A stretch of 64,000 nucleotides of DNA from Sclerotinia nivalis (taxonomy: Eukaryota; Ascomycota; Leotiomycetes; Helotiales; Sclerotiniaceae). Shown piece by piece: positions 11,677 through 20,974 of this stretch. A model generated the notes under the pieces. That model had not been told where the DNA came from. It ran no database searches and saw nothing but the letters and a program-made list of their open reading frames with translations. How positions within the stretch are numbered: the stretch's first letter is position 1; each line of letters opens with the position of its first letter. The translations under genes were made by a program, and so were the position numbers. The stretch spans positions 432,001-496,000 of the forward strand of contig JAPEIS010000005.1 in assembly GCA_029531795.1 (NCBI GenBank). The letters run 5' to 3'.

Positions 11677-13627
11677 CATATTTAGCGGGTTCTCCCCAAA
11701 AAATTCCTCAATATTGTTCACACTCCAGCTGAACATTTTGAGAGGTAGTCAGGGTCATTGTTCCGTATATTCTTGCTGCACAGCAACAAAATGGGCACAG
11801 TACATACAGATTATTCTCGATCTTTAGACCATTTGATATGGTCAGGCGGTATCTCCCAGCACAACAGGGAATCGTGATGCACCCTGTGATACGGGGCCAA
11901 GTTCCCAGGGCCACATTTTGTGAGATGTTGACCACAGCTTTCTCAAAAGGCTCTAATTACTAAAAGGTGAAGATTGGCAGTACTTGTATGCCGATCGGAG
12001 AATAAGGCTGTACGATTTCACGGAGTCCTTATTCGATGGAACTCAATCTGCACTGAAAACGGTGAGATGAAGTTTATAGTTATAGGGTAATATGGCGGAT
12101 TGCTGGGGTACTTCCTCAGTAGGTTTTATAGAATTGGACGTCAAGCATCTTTTATCTTGGCATTACCATTGCATGGAGTCTTCGAGGATTCTGGACCAGT
12201 GGAGACATTTTCGGATGAAGATCATGTATGTATCTTATATTTTTCGGGTCATTTTTTAAATGGTTTTGAATGGTAGCCTTGTTACTCGGATATGCGGTCG
12301 TATAGGTCGCATACATTAGACTTATTGGTCTGTTGTGACTAGCCTAGCTTCTCTCGTACTTACATATCCTTTTCATAGGGCGGTACAACTTCAATTATTT
12401 ATCAAGCAAAAGTTGAAGTGAATTCTGGATGGTGGCGATAAAATGAAATAATTGTCTAGCATTTTGTGGTTTGGTAAAGTTCGGTTAGAAAAGTTTAGAA
12501 AAATGTAAGATTGATTTTAGGCCTATCAGTTCAAACGAGGCGAACGATTCGGCAACCAAGATCAGATTAAAGTTACATTAGCGTCAGGATTCAGGAAATT
12601 GCTTTGAATTAGAGTACGGAGTAAGTCTTAGATTCTTCTAGTATTACTACTTACAAACTAATAAACTTGCTAACATCTAAGTTCTACCCAAGTAGGAGCT
12701 CCTAAGTAGTAAGTAGTAAGTACCTAGTAAGTAGTAGTCTTAACATTTCTTAATACTTTAGTTTACCCTATACGGAATAGATATATGGAGTAGTAGAAAT
12801 TACTCGACTATACTGACTGTATACGGCATACGGTATACTCTACGCTCTATACTGTACAACGAATCCTTTCACCCAGCCGCTGCACACTGCACATATTGAT
12901 GAACACGGGCCAAGACGGTACTAGGTACTTCCAGGTTGCGTTTCATCGACCCTGTTAATCCGTTAACTGTACGAAACGTATCTTTTTTTGAATCTTACAC
13001 ATGAGGCGAGGCGGTGTGTAACTTTCTAACTGCTCTGCTTGGGGGTTTCGGATCGCCCGTTGTCACCGCACACGCAACACACGCACTGCACTGCACAGCA
13101 CAGCACACATCCAGAAAATCCCCAACTAAAATTCACAACCTTGGAAAAAGTTTCCGCAAAATCCGTTCATCAATAATCAACGATTCGCAAGTGAAAAGAA
13201 TCGTTGAGATTTTAAAAGGATTATGGTTGTTGGAACCCTTCTCCGCCTCTGACGTTTCTTCCCACTTATCAATTGAGGTATATGTAATCTTTTTGGCAAG
13301 CACATTCCCACATCCCATCATTGCCAAAAGGATATTCTCTCAGCCTCATCCCATTGTTTTTGGGATAATAAAATCACGAAAAAGCGAATCCATGGTGTCA
13401 TTTCGTTTTCCTTATGTACTTCAAGAGCTCTGCATCTTGGAAGCGGTGACAGGGCTAATTCAATATTAACCCGAGTAAGCCTCACTGCACTGTGCATGCG
13501 TCGTGTGGCATATGCAGCTTCTCATAGTAGTGTGAGCTTTGTCCGAAAATAATATACACCGGCTTACTTTCCACTTCCTCCTAAGGTCACAAATTTTGTA
13601 TTTCGTCCGTTTTTTCCCTTATTCTTC
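11677..13627. other. Long intergenic region with AGTA-type tandem repeats
   Basis: About 1.95 kb has no convincing gene. A cluster of GTAAGTA/AGTAGTA direct repeats lies at about 12690-12740, with a related GGTACTAGGTACTT at 12918-12931. A CA/CTGCA-rich tract (ACACACGCACTGCACTGCAC) runs about 13068-13108. A 151-codon open frame at 13014-13469 starts with GTG and has no recognisable content. Confidence 0.5.
12690..12740. repeat. Degenerate AAGTAGT tandem repeat
   Basis: Short units of AAGTAGT and AAGTACCTAGT follow one another here. The core TACCTAG recurs in other intergenic regions of the window. Confidence 0.6.
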
Positions 13628-14743
13628 ATGGCTACTGCTTCCGTCAAAAGAAGCGCAAGTACGGACGGTAAAAGGTCACACTCGGGGCACCGCTATGAAA
13701 AAGTTGCAGCCAAACTCCGAGATCCTCGTTTGCAGCGAGAACGATGTAGTCCGAGTGCTTCACAACTTCGGCCTCCTACCCGACCCATTTTGCAATACCA
13801 TCAACGAACACCCACCGCAATGAAAACACCAATCCCATGTTTTCCATCTCCGTCGCCGCCTCTTGATATTTACGTCGCTCCGGTCATGGAACGAACGCTT
13901 TCCGGACACTCGATCGTCTCTGATCACAATATTTCAATACCTACTCCTGCTGTACACGACCATACAATTTTGAGCGACGACCAAGCTGCCAATCTCATTG
14001 AACATCACTTTCGCTACGACCCACCTCCAGATCATTATTACCTGGAGGTCGAACTCCAAAATCTTCTCCTCAAAGCCCATCTATCCGATCGTGCTATAGA
14101 CCGTATCATCTATCTAGTCGATACAATATTCTTCCACAATTCACTCCACAACCGCGTCCGTCTCTCCTGGTCCTCCCCCGAACAGCCTCGCTACTCATCT
14201 GAACTCATCGGCACCACTGCTCTACGTCTAGCTTCCTTTGGTGGCTTCGAAACCCTAATTGTTTTATCTGAACCCATTCTAAGAGATCCTAAATACGATA
14301 GGAGATTACTGTTAAGTGCTTTATTGCATGAATTGGTTCATTGTTATTTATTTGTGAAGTGTGGCTGGGGGGCTAAACAGATGGGTGGTCACACGGACGG
14401 GTTTCATCGGGTCGTGGGAGTTATTGATGCGTGGGTTGAGAGGTGGATCGGGAGGGATTGGCTGAGGTTGTGTAGTATGAGGGTGAATTTGGAGTTTTTT
14501 AGGGTGGACACGGAGGTTTGCGTACCGCTAAGCCAGGGAGTGGGCGAGGAGCGGAGGACGGGTGGGTGGGGCGAGAATGGGAATAGGGAGGTGAGAGAGA
14601 GGGAGAGGACGTGGGGGATACATCACCATGGGCATCATCGGCATTCGGGATGCGGACAGAGTCCTGGACCGGGAACGGAACACGGCTTGAGGTGTGCTCA
14701 TGATTTTATTCCATACGTTGGGGATGACGAGGGATTTCGATAA
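13628..14743 (+). CDS. SprT-like zinc metalloprotease-domain protein (first copy)
   Basis: A single exon encodes 371 residues from an ATG in a good context. The first 110 residues are basic and Pro/Ser-rich and probably disordered. The SprT-like domain spans about 115-285. Its zinc motif HELVH lies at about residues 234-238, and further histidines follow in GGHTDGFHRVV, the position where the family has its third ligand. The C-terminus is Gly/Arg/His-rich (HHHGHHRHSGCGQ) and may bind metal. SprT-like proteins include Wss1- and Spartan-related proteases that cut DNA-protein crosslinks. Many fungal members of this kind are uncharacterised, and no DNA-binding or SUMO/p97-binding motif is visible. 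A second SprT-like gene faces it tail to tail at 16034-17626. Confidence 0.75.
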   Translation: MATASVKRSASTDGKRSHSGHRYEKVAAKLRDPRLQRERCSPSASQLRPPTRPILQYHQRTPTAMKTPIPCFPSPSPPLDIYVAPVMERTLSGHSIVSDHNISIPTPAVHDHTILSDDQAANLIEHHFRYDPPPDHYYLEVELQNLLLKAHLSDRAIDRIIYLVDTIFFHNSLHNRVRLSWSSPEQPRYSSELIGTTALRLASFGGFETLIVLSEPILRDPKYDRRLLLSALLHELVHCYLFVKCGWGAKQMGGHTDGFHRVVGVIDAWVERWIGRDWLRLCSMRVNLEFFRVDTEVCVPLSQGVGEERRTGGWGENGNREVRERERTWGIHHHGHHRHSGCGQSPGPGTEHGLRCAHDFIPYVGDDEGFR

Positions 14744-15094
14744 CGCATCTCATCTTTCTGTGTTTTAGAGGAAGGTAGTGGCGGTTCGCTGGTTTACGTT
14801 ATTTCTCGGTTATCTTTTGCCTCGACTGGGGTTCTTTCTTTCTCATCATCCTCTGTACGGATCACGATTGATTTTAGCGCGGCGAAAGGACTGGGCATAT
14901 TTGAAATTACCAATTATTAGCATCAACGGGTGCATTTAGAGGCGTTGGATGGGAATTATTTTTTACGGCAGGGCCGGGTGGGGGGTTTATTTTTCGCACG
15001 GGCGGAATGCCATGGTTGGGTGGGTGGGTTATGATATTGATGTTTTTTGTATATTTTAAAAGTTAATGGTTGGGATGGGATGGGGAGGAGGGTT

Positions 15095-15165
15095 GGTTAA
15101 ATGAATGGATGGGGGGTGGAATGATGGATGGATGAATGGATGGAATGATGGAATGATGGATAAAT
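15095..15165. repeat. ATGGATGG/AATGATGG minisatellite
   Basis: Repeated ATGG and AATGATGG units run for about 70 bases with interruptions. They are purine-biased on the plus strand. Confidence 0.75.
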
Positions 15166-15519
15166 GATATATCATGTCATCATATTTTGAATTGTTATCG
15201 GGGGGGGGAGGGGATACTGGTGTGCATCTTGTATTGTATATATTGATATGTTTACTAAGGTCTTGTTTAATGAACATCCTGTTCTATTTAATTGCATTGT
15301 TAATGTATTCATAAAAATAACTATGGAAGTAGATGAAATAGATAAGCAAGTAGGTAAATAATTCATGAAAAAATCAAAAGATGATCGGTTCACCTGTTAA
15401 TCATAAAATTAGATGGATATCTCTGAAAAATTACTTTTGCAGTATTACATACTTGGTTCTCTCGTTTGAGTTTGAGATTGAGAGCAGCTTCTTCAATATT
15501 GTGAGGGCTGATCACTTGG

Positions 15520-15541
15520 TGATCATGATCATGATCATGAG
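15520..15541. repeat. (ATGATC)n palindromic tandem
   Basis: Three ATGATC units in a row form a self-complementary tract (TGATCATGATCATGATCATGA) that could extrude a hairpin. Confidence 0.8.
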
Positions 15542-15884
15542 CGCTTTTTCATGTTTGTGAGATGATATGATTACGTGTTTGGAATATAGGGACGGATGGG
15601 ATTGCTGAGTAGGTGGGTGGTTTTATGTATATTTGTTAGGTAGTTACGTCGATGAGATGAGTGAGTAACTTGAAGGAAGCAAAGGGGTATCGCTCTATAT
15701 CAGAAGCATGCTCCTTTTTTATGGATATTCTAGCTCTGAGTTATCTATATATTAGACTGTACGGTGGAATTTTGTCTTTGTGAATGAGGTAGGTAGGTAT
15801 GTATTCAATGCGAGAGGAAGACCAGGACAAACTCATTTGAGTGACTTGGAAAATGAATAAGGAATTTCCCCTTCAAATTGAATC

Positions 15885-15909
15885 TTCACTTCACTTCACT
15901 TCACTTCAC
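15885..15909. repeat. (CTTCA)n pentanucleotide microsatellite
   Basis: Five consecutive CTTCA-like units lie here, just beyond the 3' end of the minus-strand SprT-like gene. Confidence 0.8.
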
Positions 15910-16033
15910 ACGCACAACAATGAATCTTACCAAATACAACCAAACAATGAAAAATGATACATCTAACATCTAGTATTCACCGACCCCCAAACCTTTAATG
16001 ATACCTCAACGTATAAACCTCCTCCGCCAACCC

Positions 16034-17626
16034 TCACAGTCCCCAAAACCTCTCCAAATCCAAAACCTTCACCCTAGCCGTCCTCCTCCTGCTCCCCAAT
16101 CTCCTCTTCCTCTTCCTCCTATTCTCATCCACCTCATCCACATTATCCGCATCATAAGTCCTACTCTCCGTATCCTCATACGTGCGTTTTCGCACCTCGA
16201 GCGCTGTCTTATATCGCACCGTGTTTGTGGCGGGGATACGTGTGGCGGGAATACGTGTATTGGGATTGATGGTTCGATGGATGTATGGATAATTTTTTAA
16301 GGGGGGCCGGTTAACGTTGAGGTTGAGATATTTGGTGGTGGCGGGGCTGGGGGTTGTGGTTTGGTTGGGGAAATGGGTGCGGCGGTGGAGGAGGAAGCTG
16401 GGGCATGGTGGGGGTGGGGGTGGAGGTGAAGGTGGAGGTTGAGAGGGAGGTGGAGGTGGAGGAGATGCAGCCGCTTGAGTGGGAGCCGGATCGTCTGGTT
16501 GTAGAGTGGGTGGAGGGATGTGTTTACGAATCGGTTTAGCGATGCGTTTAAAAACTTTCCAGTTAGCGCGTATACTTTTCTTTCGTAGATCTTTAAGGAT
16601 CGCAACCCTAGCATCCTTTAATAATTTCTTCTCCCTCGCTTCTCTAGCCGGTCTTTCCCTTTCCAATTTCTCCCTCTCTTCCTCCTCCTTCCGTTCCCTT
16701 AGCAACCTCTCCCCCTCCAATTTCTCCAACCTCTCATCTCTTTCCCCCTCAATCCTCTTCTTCTCCTGCAACTCCTCAAGAAAAACCTGCGCAAACCAAT
16801 CCATCTCCCTATTCACCGTTTCCCTATCCATCCCCATATCCTCCAAATCCACATACCAAATCTCCTTATCCGCAACTATCAATTCCAATCCCAGCGCCTC
16901 TTCCCTACCCAATCTAATATCCATTCTAAGTCCCTGCCGTACAACTCTCTCAATACTGCGCGCGGCTCTCAGCCATGGGGTTCCATGTCCCGTTACACCA
17001 CTCTCTTCGAAGTCGAGTATCTTTCTCCGACATGCGACGTTACATTTACATACGTAAATACTAAAAAATGCATGAATCATTTCATGCAACAAGGTCCCTA
17101 AATAATTCTTAAGGAGAATCACTGATTCGGCTTCATTTTTTGGGGAGGGCTGTCGAATAAATACACTAATATGACAACGAATATTGTGTCTCGTCGTGTC
17201 TTTTTCGCTCCTCTTATCGACTGTTGTTCCTAAGACAAATCGTGCCTTTTGTTCTGCGTTTGGTTCTTCGAGTTTCATGGTACATCTAAGGGTATTTAGA
17301 GCGCCTCCAAAGATCATGATGTTGAAGTAAGAGAAATAGAGGTCTAGGAGGTCTTGTTCAGTCTTTCCTTTTAACCAGGGACTCTTGATGATGTTTTTTA
17401 GGTCGGAGAGGCCGGACCTATTCCAATTTTGTGTGATTTTGTGGAAGGGATCGTGCGGGGGGTGACCGGTGGCTCCTTGCAGTACGTTGGTTATGTTGTC
17501 GGCGATTAGGTCGGCGGCTTGGGAGTAAGTGCAGCAGAGGGGTTGGAGGGGGATGTGGGCGCGGTCACCGGCCCAGAGTATTCGACGGGCTGCGTAGGGG
17601 TTGAGATGACAGTCGTGGATTGTCAT
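16034..17626 (-). CDS. SprT-like zinc metalloprotease-domain protein with Pro-rich tail (second copy)
   Basis: A single exon encodes 530 residues. The SprT-like domain covers about 60-280, with the zinc motif HEMIH at 181-185 and the downstream ligand region GVTGHGTPWLRAARSI. Several cysteines (CKCNVACRR) lie between them. A long charged helix (about 285-350, rich in Glu, Arg and Leu) looks like a coiled coil. Polyproline runs follow at about 380-415, and a basic tail (RKRKRRLGSRRR) resembles a nuclear localisation signal. Nuclear SprT-family proteases process DNA-protein crosslinks. That role is only inferred here. The gene is convergent with another SprT-like gene 1.3 kb away, but sequence outside the zinc motif differs greatly, so any duplication is old. 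Confidence 0.75.
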   Translation of the reverse strand: MTIHDCHLNPYAARRILWAGDRAHIPLQPLCCTYSQAADLIADNITNVLQGATGHPPHDPFHKITQNWNRSGLSDLKNIIKSPWLKGKTEQDLLDLYFSYFNIMIFGGALNTLRCTMKLEEPNAEQKARFVLGTTVDKRSEKDTTRHNIRCHISVFIRQPSPKNEAESVILLKNYLGTLLHEMIHAFFSIYVCKCNVACRRKILDFEESGVTGHGTPWLRAARSIERVVRQGLRMDIRLGREEALGLELIVADKEIWYVDLEDMGMDRETVNREMDWFAQVFLEELQEKKRIEGERDERLEKLEGERLLRERKEEEEREKLERERPAREAREKKLLKDARVAILKDLRKKSIRANWKVFKRIAKPIRKHIPPPTLQPDDPAPTQAAASPPPPPPSQPPPSPPPPPPPCPSFLLHRRTHFPNQTTTPSPATTKYLNLNVNRPPLKNYPYIHRTINPNTRIPATRIPATNTVRYKTALEVRKRTYEDTESRTYDADNVDEVDENRRKRKRRLGSRRRTARVKVLDLERFWGL

Positions 17627-18708
17627 TGTGAGGATAGGAGAGAGAAATTAACTTACTGTTTTTGAAATGAATGAATAGCAACGTTGGGCCTGCCCAAAGC
17701 CGTATATGAGAATAGAAAACGTGTTACTGACCTGATAATTGTATAAAAATGAGTTACAAATGAGCGTCTCCTTGATTTTGTTTGTGATAATGACGACCGG
17801 CGTCTTGAATATAAATTGTTTCTGCTTAGGATGAATGCAAGAATAGTAGTATCAAAATGGTGCAGGAAGAAAAACTTGGCAAGCAAAAAGATTGATGAAA
17901 AAACGTGAGGAAGGGAGTAGACAATGAGATTGTCGATGGATATATGTTGAAGGAAACAAAGACGCTTGATTGTTGAAAGGCATGGCATTGAGGTTAGTGG
18001 GTGTTCAAAGAACAAATTGATGCTATACATAGAGTTTATTGTGATCGATATTTTGGTACAAAGAAGGGCGGTGCCCCTTTGACACAGAATAAAGAAGACA
18101 TGCAATCAGACGCCCAATTTTGACGTTTTATCCGTACTACCCGATCAGAGACCTCAGGTATTCTATCCCCCACGAATACTTCTGTGTGTTGAAGCAGCCA
18201 GATGATACCCACCAAACTGTTGATCGTCTCATTGTCATCAAGGGAATGGGTGAGTAAAGAACTGGGAATCAAGCAAAGCGGATGTTAACGTTTTGCATAT
18301 TGGACATCCTACTAGTATAGGATTTAATAGTATAGAAGTATAGTATAAAAGATGTGCAAGCCCCTTGGCCATTACTATCCTGACTTCAAGAATGAAACGC
18401 AAAATCTTGGATGTAGTTCACCATGATATGTCTAAGCATGGCAAATAACGATTTCATATCTCATAAAACACATACACACATACACACATCTCGGCGACCA
18501 GATGCAAAAATTGGATTCCGAAGGCTTATTTCATTTTCTCAATCTACTTCACCCTATTCTCATAGGGCAAAGCAGGATATTACATCACGATCTTGCCAAC
18601 GCCAAAAAACATGATCATGCTCAATGTATTTCGAATGTGCAATCAATCAATGTTTGTATTTTCTCATCCACTGCTTGAATCCATAATCTAACCCCATTGT
18701 TCAACCAT
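17627..18708. other. Intergenic region with CA repeat
   Basis: About 1.08 kb without a recognisable gene. A 150-codon frame at 17653-18105 (minus) has no coding character. A short (ACACAT)n tract lies at about 18467-18490. Confidence 0.5.
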
Positions 18709-19309
18709 CTATGCGATTCTCTTTCCCTTTTGGTTCTTCTTTGGGGTATCGGCGATGGTGAGGTCTAAAGCTTGTGTTAGTAGTGTCTTGACTTGAAGTG
18801 AGGGGAAATCATACTAGGTGGAAGACTTTGCTTCAACTTCTCGGCCTTCTCCAAATCCTTAAGGACAAGGGTGTACAAGTACTTTTGGCATCTGACCTTG
18901 ATCTTGATGGAGCTGGTCTTTCCGACATTCTTCTTTATGCGGGCGGCTATTGTGTACCATGTTAGTCTTTCTGTAGCTTCGTGGATCGCGGCATCCCATC
19001 CCGCAAGTTCATCTGTTCCTTAATTGCCCATTTTCAAATGCCGATGAAACTTTTCCATATTCAAGTTCGAAGAAGATTCGTGTAACGCCATGTTAGAATA
19101 GAATAGAAAGATAAAAACATACAGGAAGCATCCTTGCGTCTGCAAATTTCCAAGAACTGTGTAATTCAATATTAGCCTCTGCCCCAACATGAACCCAAAA
19201 GTCCTTTCTATTATCCATTCCTCATTCCTCATTCCTCATTCCCCATTCCCACAACCCAGCTCATTAGGATATAACTCACGGATTTGATGTCGGTGATTTC
19301 GTGAGGCAT
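18709..19309 (-). CDS. rpl38: 60S ribosomal protein L38 (eL38)
   Basis: Four small exons (19280-19309, 19123-19156, 18815-18946, 18709-18764) encode 83 residues. Splicing gives [28 protein letters not shown], then [20 protein letters not shown] and [18 protein letters not shown]. This matches fungal eL38 in length and sequence from end to end. All introns have consensus donors (GTGAGT, GTATGT, GTATGA) and AG acceptors, and the phases fit. The first intron (19157-19279) is 123 bases, long for this window. The protein is a component of the large ribosomal subunit. None of the exons would be found by simple long-frame scanning, because the longest is 132 bases. Confidence 0.95.
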
Positions 19310-19757
19310 TTTGACGGATTGATTAGTCGAAAATTGGTGAAATAATCGGGAACTGATGACAGGAATCGAAACTTCGTGATATTGAGGTTGTTGATGTGGA
19401 AATTCGAGATTGTGTGGGTATTAGTAAGCTAACTCGGTTATGATTGTATGGAAGGGTTTTTTTTTTATAAGATGTGCATGGGCCAATTGATGTGGCGTTG
19501 GATTGTCGTACTATTGAGGGCGGCTTTGTGGCTGAGAGGGGAGGACAGGTTTCTGATATTTAGGCAAGCATGTACGTCTCTGTGAATAATTATCTATTTA
19601 AAGTCCCTTACAGAAAGTTGGATTTTGAATTTTAGACATCGAAATTTTATTCTACATACACTGAATCCAAAAGTTGTGTTGGAGAAGAAAAAGACTTTGG
19701 AAGTACAACGTTTGTATCAAGAACATATCAAGTTAACGCCACCCCCTCTTATCAAGG
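19310..19757. promoter_or_regulatory. Divergent promoter, eL38 and small membrane protein
   Basis: The 448 bases separate two divergent starts. A CCAAT pentamer lies at about 19482-19486 and a T9-10 run at about 19456-19465. T-tracts and CCAAT boxes are common in fungal promoters. No gene is seen. Confidence 0.4.
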
Positions 19758-20097
19758 ATGCCTACCCCTCTCGATAGAGCTCTGAGCTCCAAAGTAAGTT
19801 TCTTCAATACCAACTCATAGTATCCCACTAAAACATTTATAGAACGCAGTATTAGCTTTCACAGGAATTGTGACTGCAGCCGCAGCATGGTCTATTTGGG
19901 GTACCGACATGTTTCCAAAGGAAGAAGATCCTACCGGTGGTACGAAAGACCCATTTATCAGATGATGGTATGATACTAATTCGCAAATAGATCCAGCAAC
20001 ATGGTCAAGAGAAGAATTACGAAGATGGTTGGCAGCTGTTAGTACCCTTGGAGCTCTTCTCTTCATTTGCTTCAAATATATCACTCGTAGAAATTAA
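19758..20097 (+). CDS. Small membrane protein with a WSxEELRRWL motif
   Basis: Three exons (19758-19793, 19843-19939, 19991-20097) encode 79 residues. The product starts MPTPLDRALSSK and has a hydrophobic segment, AVLAFTGIVTAAAAWSIWG. A charged loop with FPKEEDPTG and WSREELRRWLA follows, then a second hydrophobic segment (STLGALLFICFKYITRRN). Two membrane spans with a short basic end suggest a mitochondrial or ER membrane protein. The tryptophan motif recalls the repeats of Ish1/Msc1-type stress proteins, but a single copy is weak evidence. I do not recognise the gene. Three in-phase introns in 240 coding bases argue strongly that it is real. Confidence 0.7.
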
Positions 20098-20974
20098 CCA
20101 TTTCCTGTATAGAGAGATCTCCATCCACAAAGCAAAGACACCAAGGAGCAGTTGTTGGAGAGGGTAAAGGCAAACTTACGAGTACCAAGAAAGTCATGAA
20201 GTCATGAAGTCACGATATTTATGGGTCTATTGTAGCACGGGAATAGGATAGGTTGGAGTCAGTACTTCAGAACCTGCGTTTATGAATAGTTCTAGCAGGG
20301 AAGGCGTTAGGTCACTTGTGTTCAGCATGCATTGATATTAATGAATTGTCTTAAATAACAGCTTTGCCTTGGTTATTTCAGTTTTCCGTAAGATCTAATG
20401 AAATCTCGCCATGCAGATTAGTCTTTCTGTTCTCATTTTCTCGTCGCTCGATATCCCAGTGCTACCATCCATGAAAAAAAAGGTATCAATTCCACCAGAA
20501 AGTACGCTCTAAAAATATGAATGCTGTACCAGATGCAGCCCACATGGAAAGAAGGTCAAAAGGAAGTAAAAAGTAGCAATTAAACACCTTTCAGTAAACT
20601 TCCGATAAAGTGTAAGCGTGCCAGGATGTCTTGCTTTCATCTCATAGCTGTTGAAGACGATGGTTTTTCTAGGTATCGAGCGATGGCTTCAACTGCAAAG
20701 AGAAGATTGCTGATATGTTATCGTCTTTAAAAGATGAATCGTCGCGAAAGAGTAGGAATGAAGCAAGGAGCATGCAATAATTAACTCCCTCGAAGTTCGT
20801 AGAGTAAACAATAGAACAAATGTGTGCGAAAACGTGGTGTAAAAAGGGGTGGTGATGTGATAACAAGTCATTCCTGAATACGGGAGATATGGTTGATGTA
20901 GAAGACGGTGAAATACGGTCTCCCATCATAAGCTCTTCAATTTGGCAGTCTATCTTTGAATTGATGGAGTAAGC
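20098..20974. other. Intergenic region, no gene seen
   Basis: This 877-base region lies between convergent genes. Open frames on the minus strand (20669-20929) have no splice support. It is likely 3' UTR sequence. Confidence 0.45.

Larger units (their letters stand above)
14744..16033. other. Repeat-rich intergenic region between two SprT-like genes
   Basis: About 1.29 kb without a gene. It holds a GGATGAATGGATGG minisatellite (about 15095-15165), a palindromic ATGATC tandem (about 15520-15541), and a CTTCA pentanucleotide repeat (about 15885-15909). It presumably contains both 3' UTRs. Confidence 0.55.

Noticed and set aside
13014..13469. 151-codon plus-strand open frame
   Set aside because: It starts with GTG, has no known motif, and its first third is built of CA/CTGCA simple sequence. 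It looks like promoter DNA of the SprT-like gene.
15520..15541. Possible CRISPR-like or operator repeat
   Set aside because: It is a simple hexanucleotide tandem without spacers, and the organism is a fungus.
16297..17057. Overlapping frames on both strands within the second SprT-like gene
   Set aside because: They are translations of the Pro-rich and Glu/Arg-rich coding repeats in other frames.
17653..18105. 150-codon minus-strand open frame rich in Ser, Phe and Leu
   Set aside because: The composition is that of translated AT-rich non-coding DNA, with no domain, signal peptide or splice partners.
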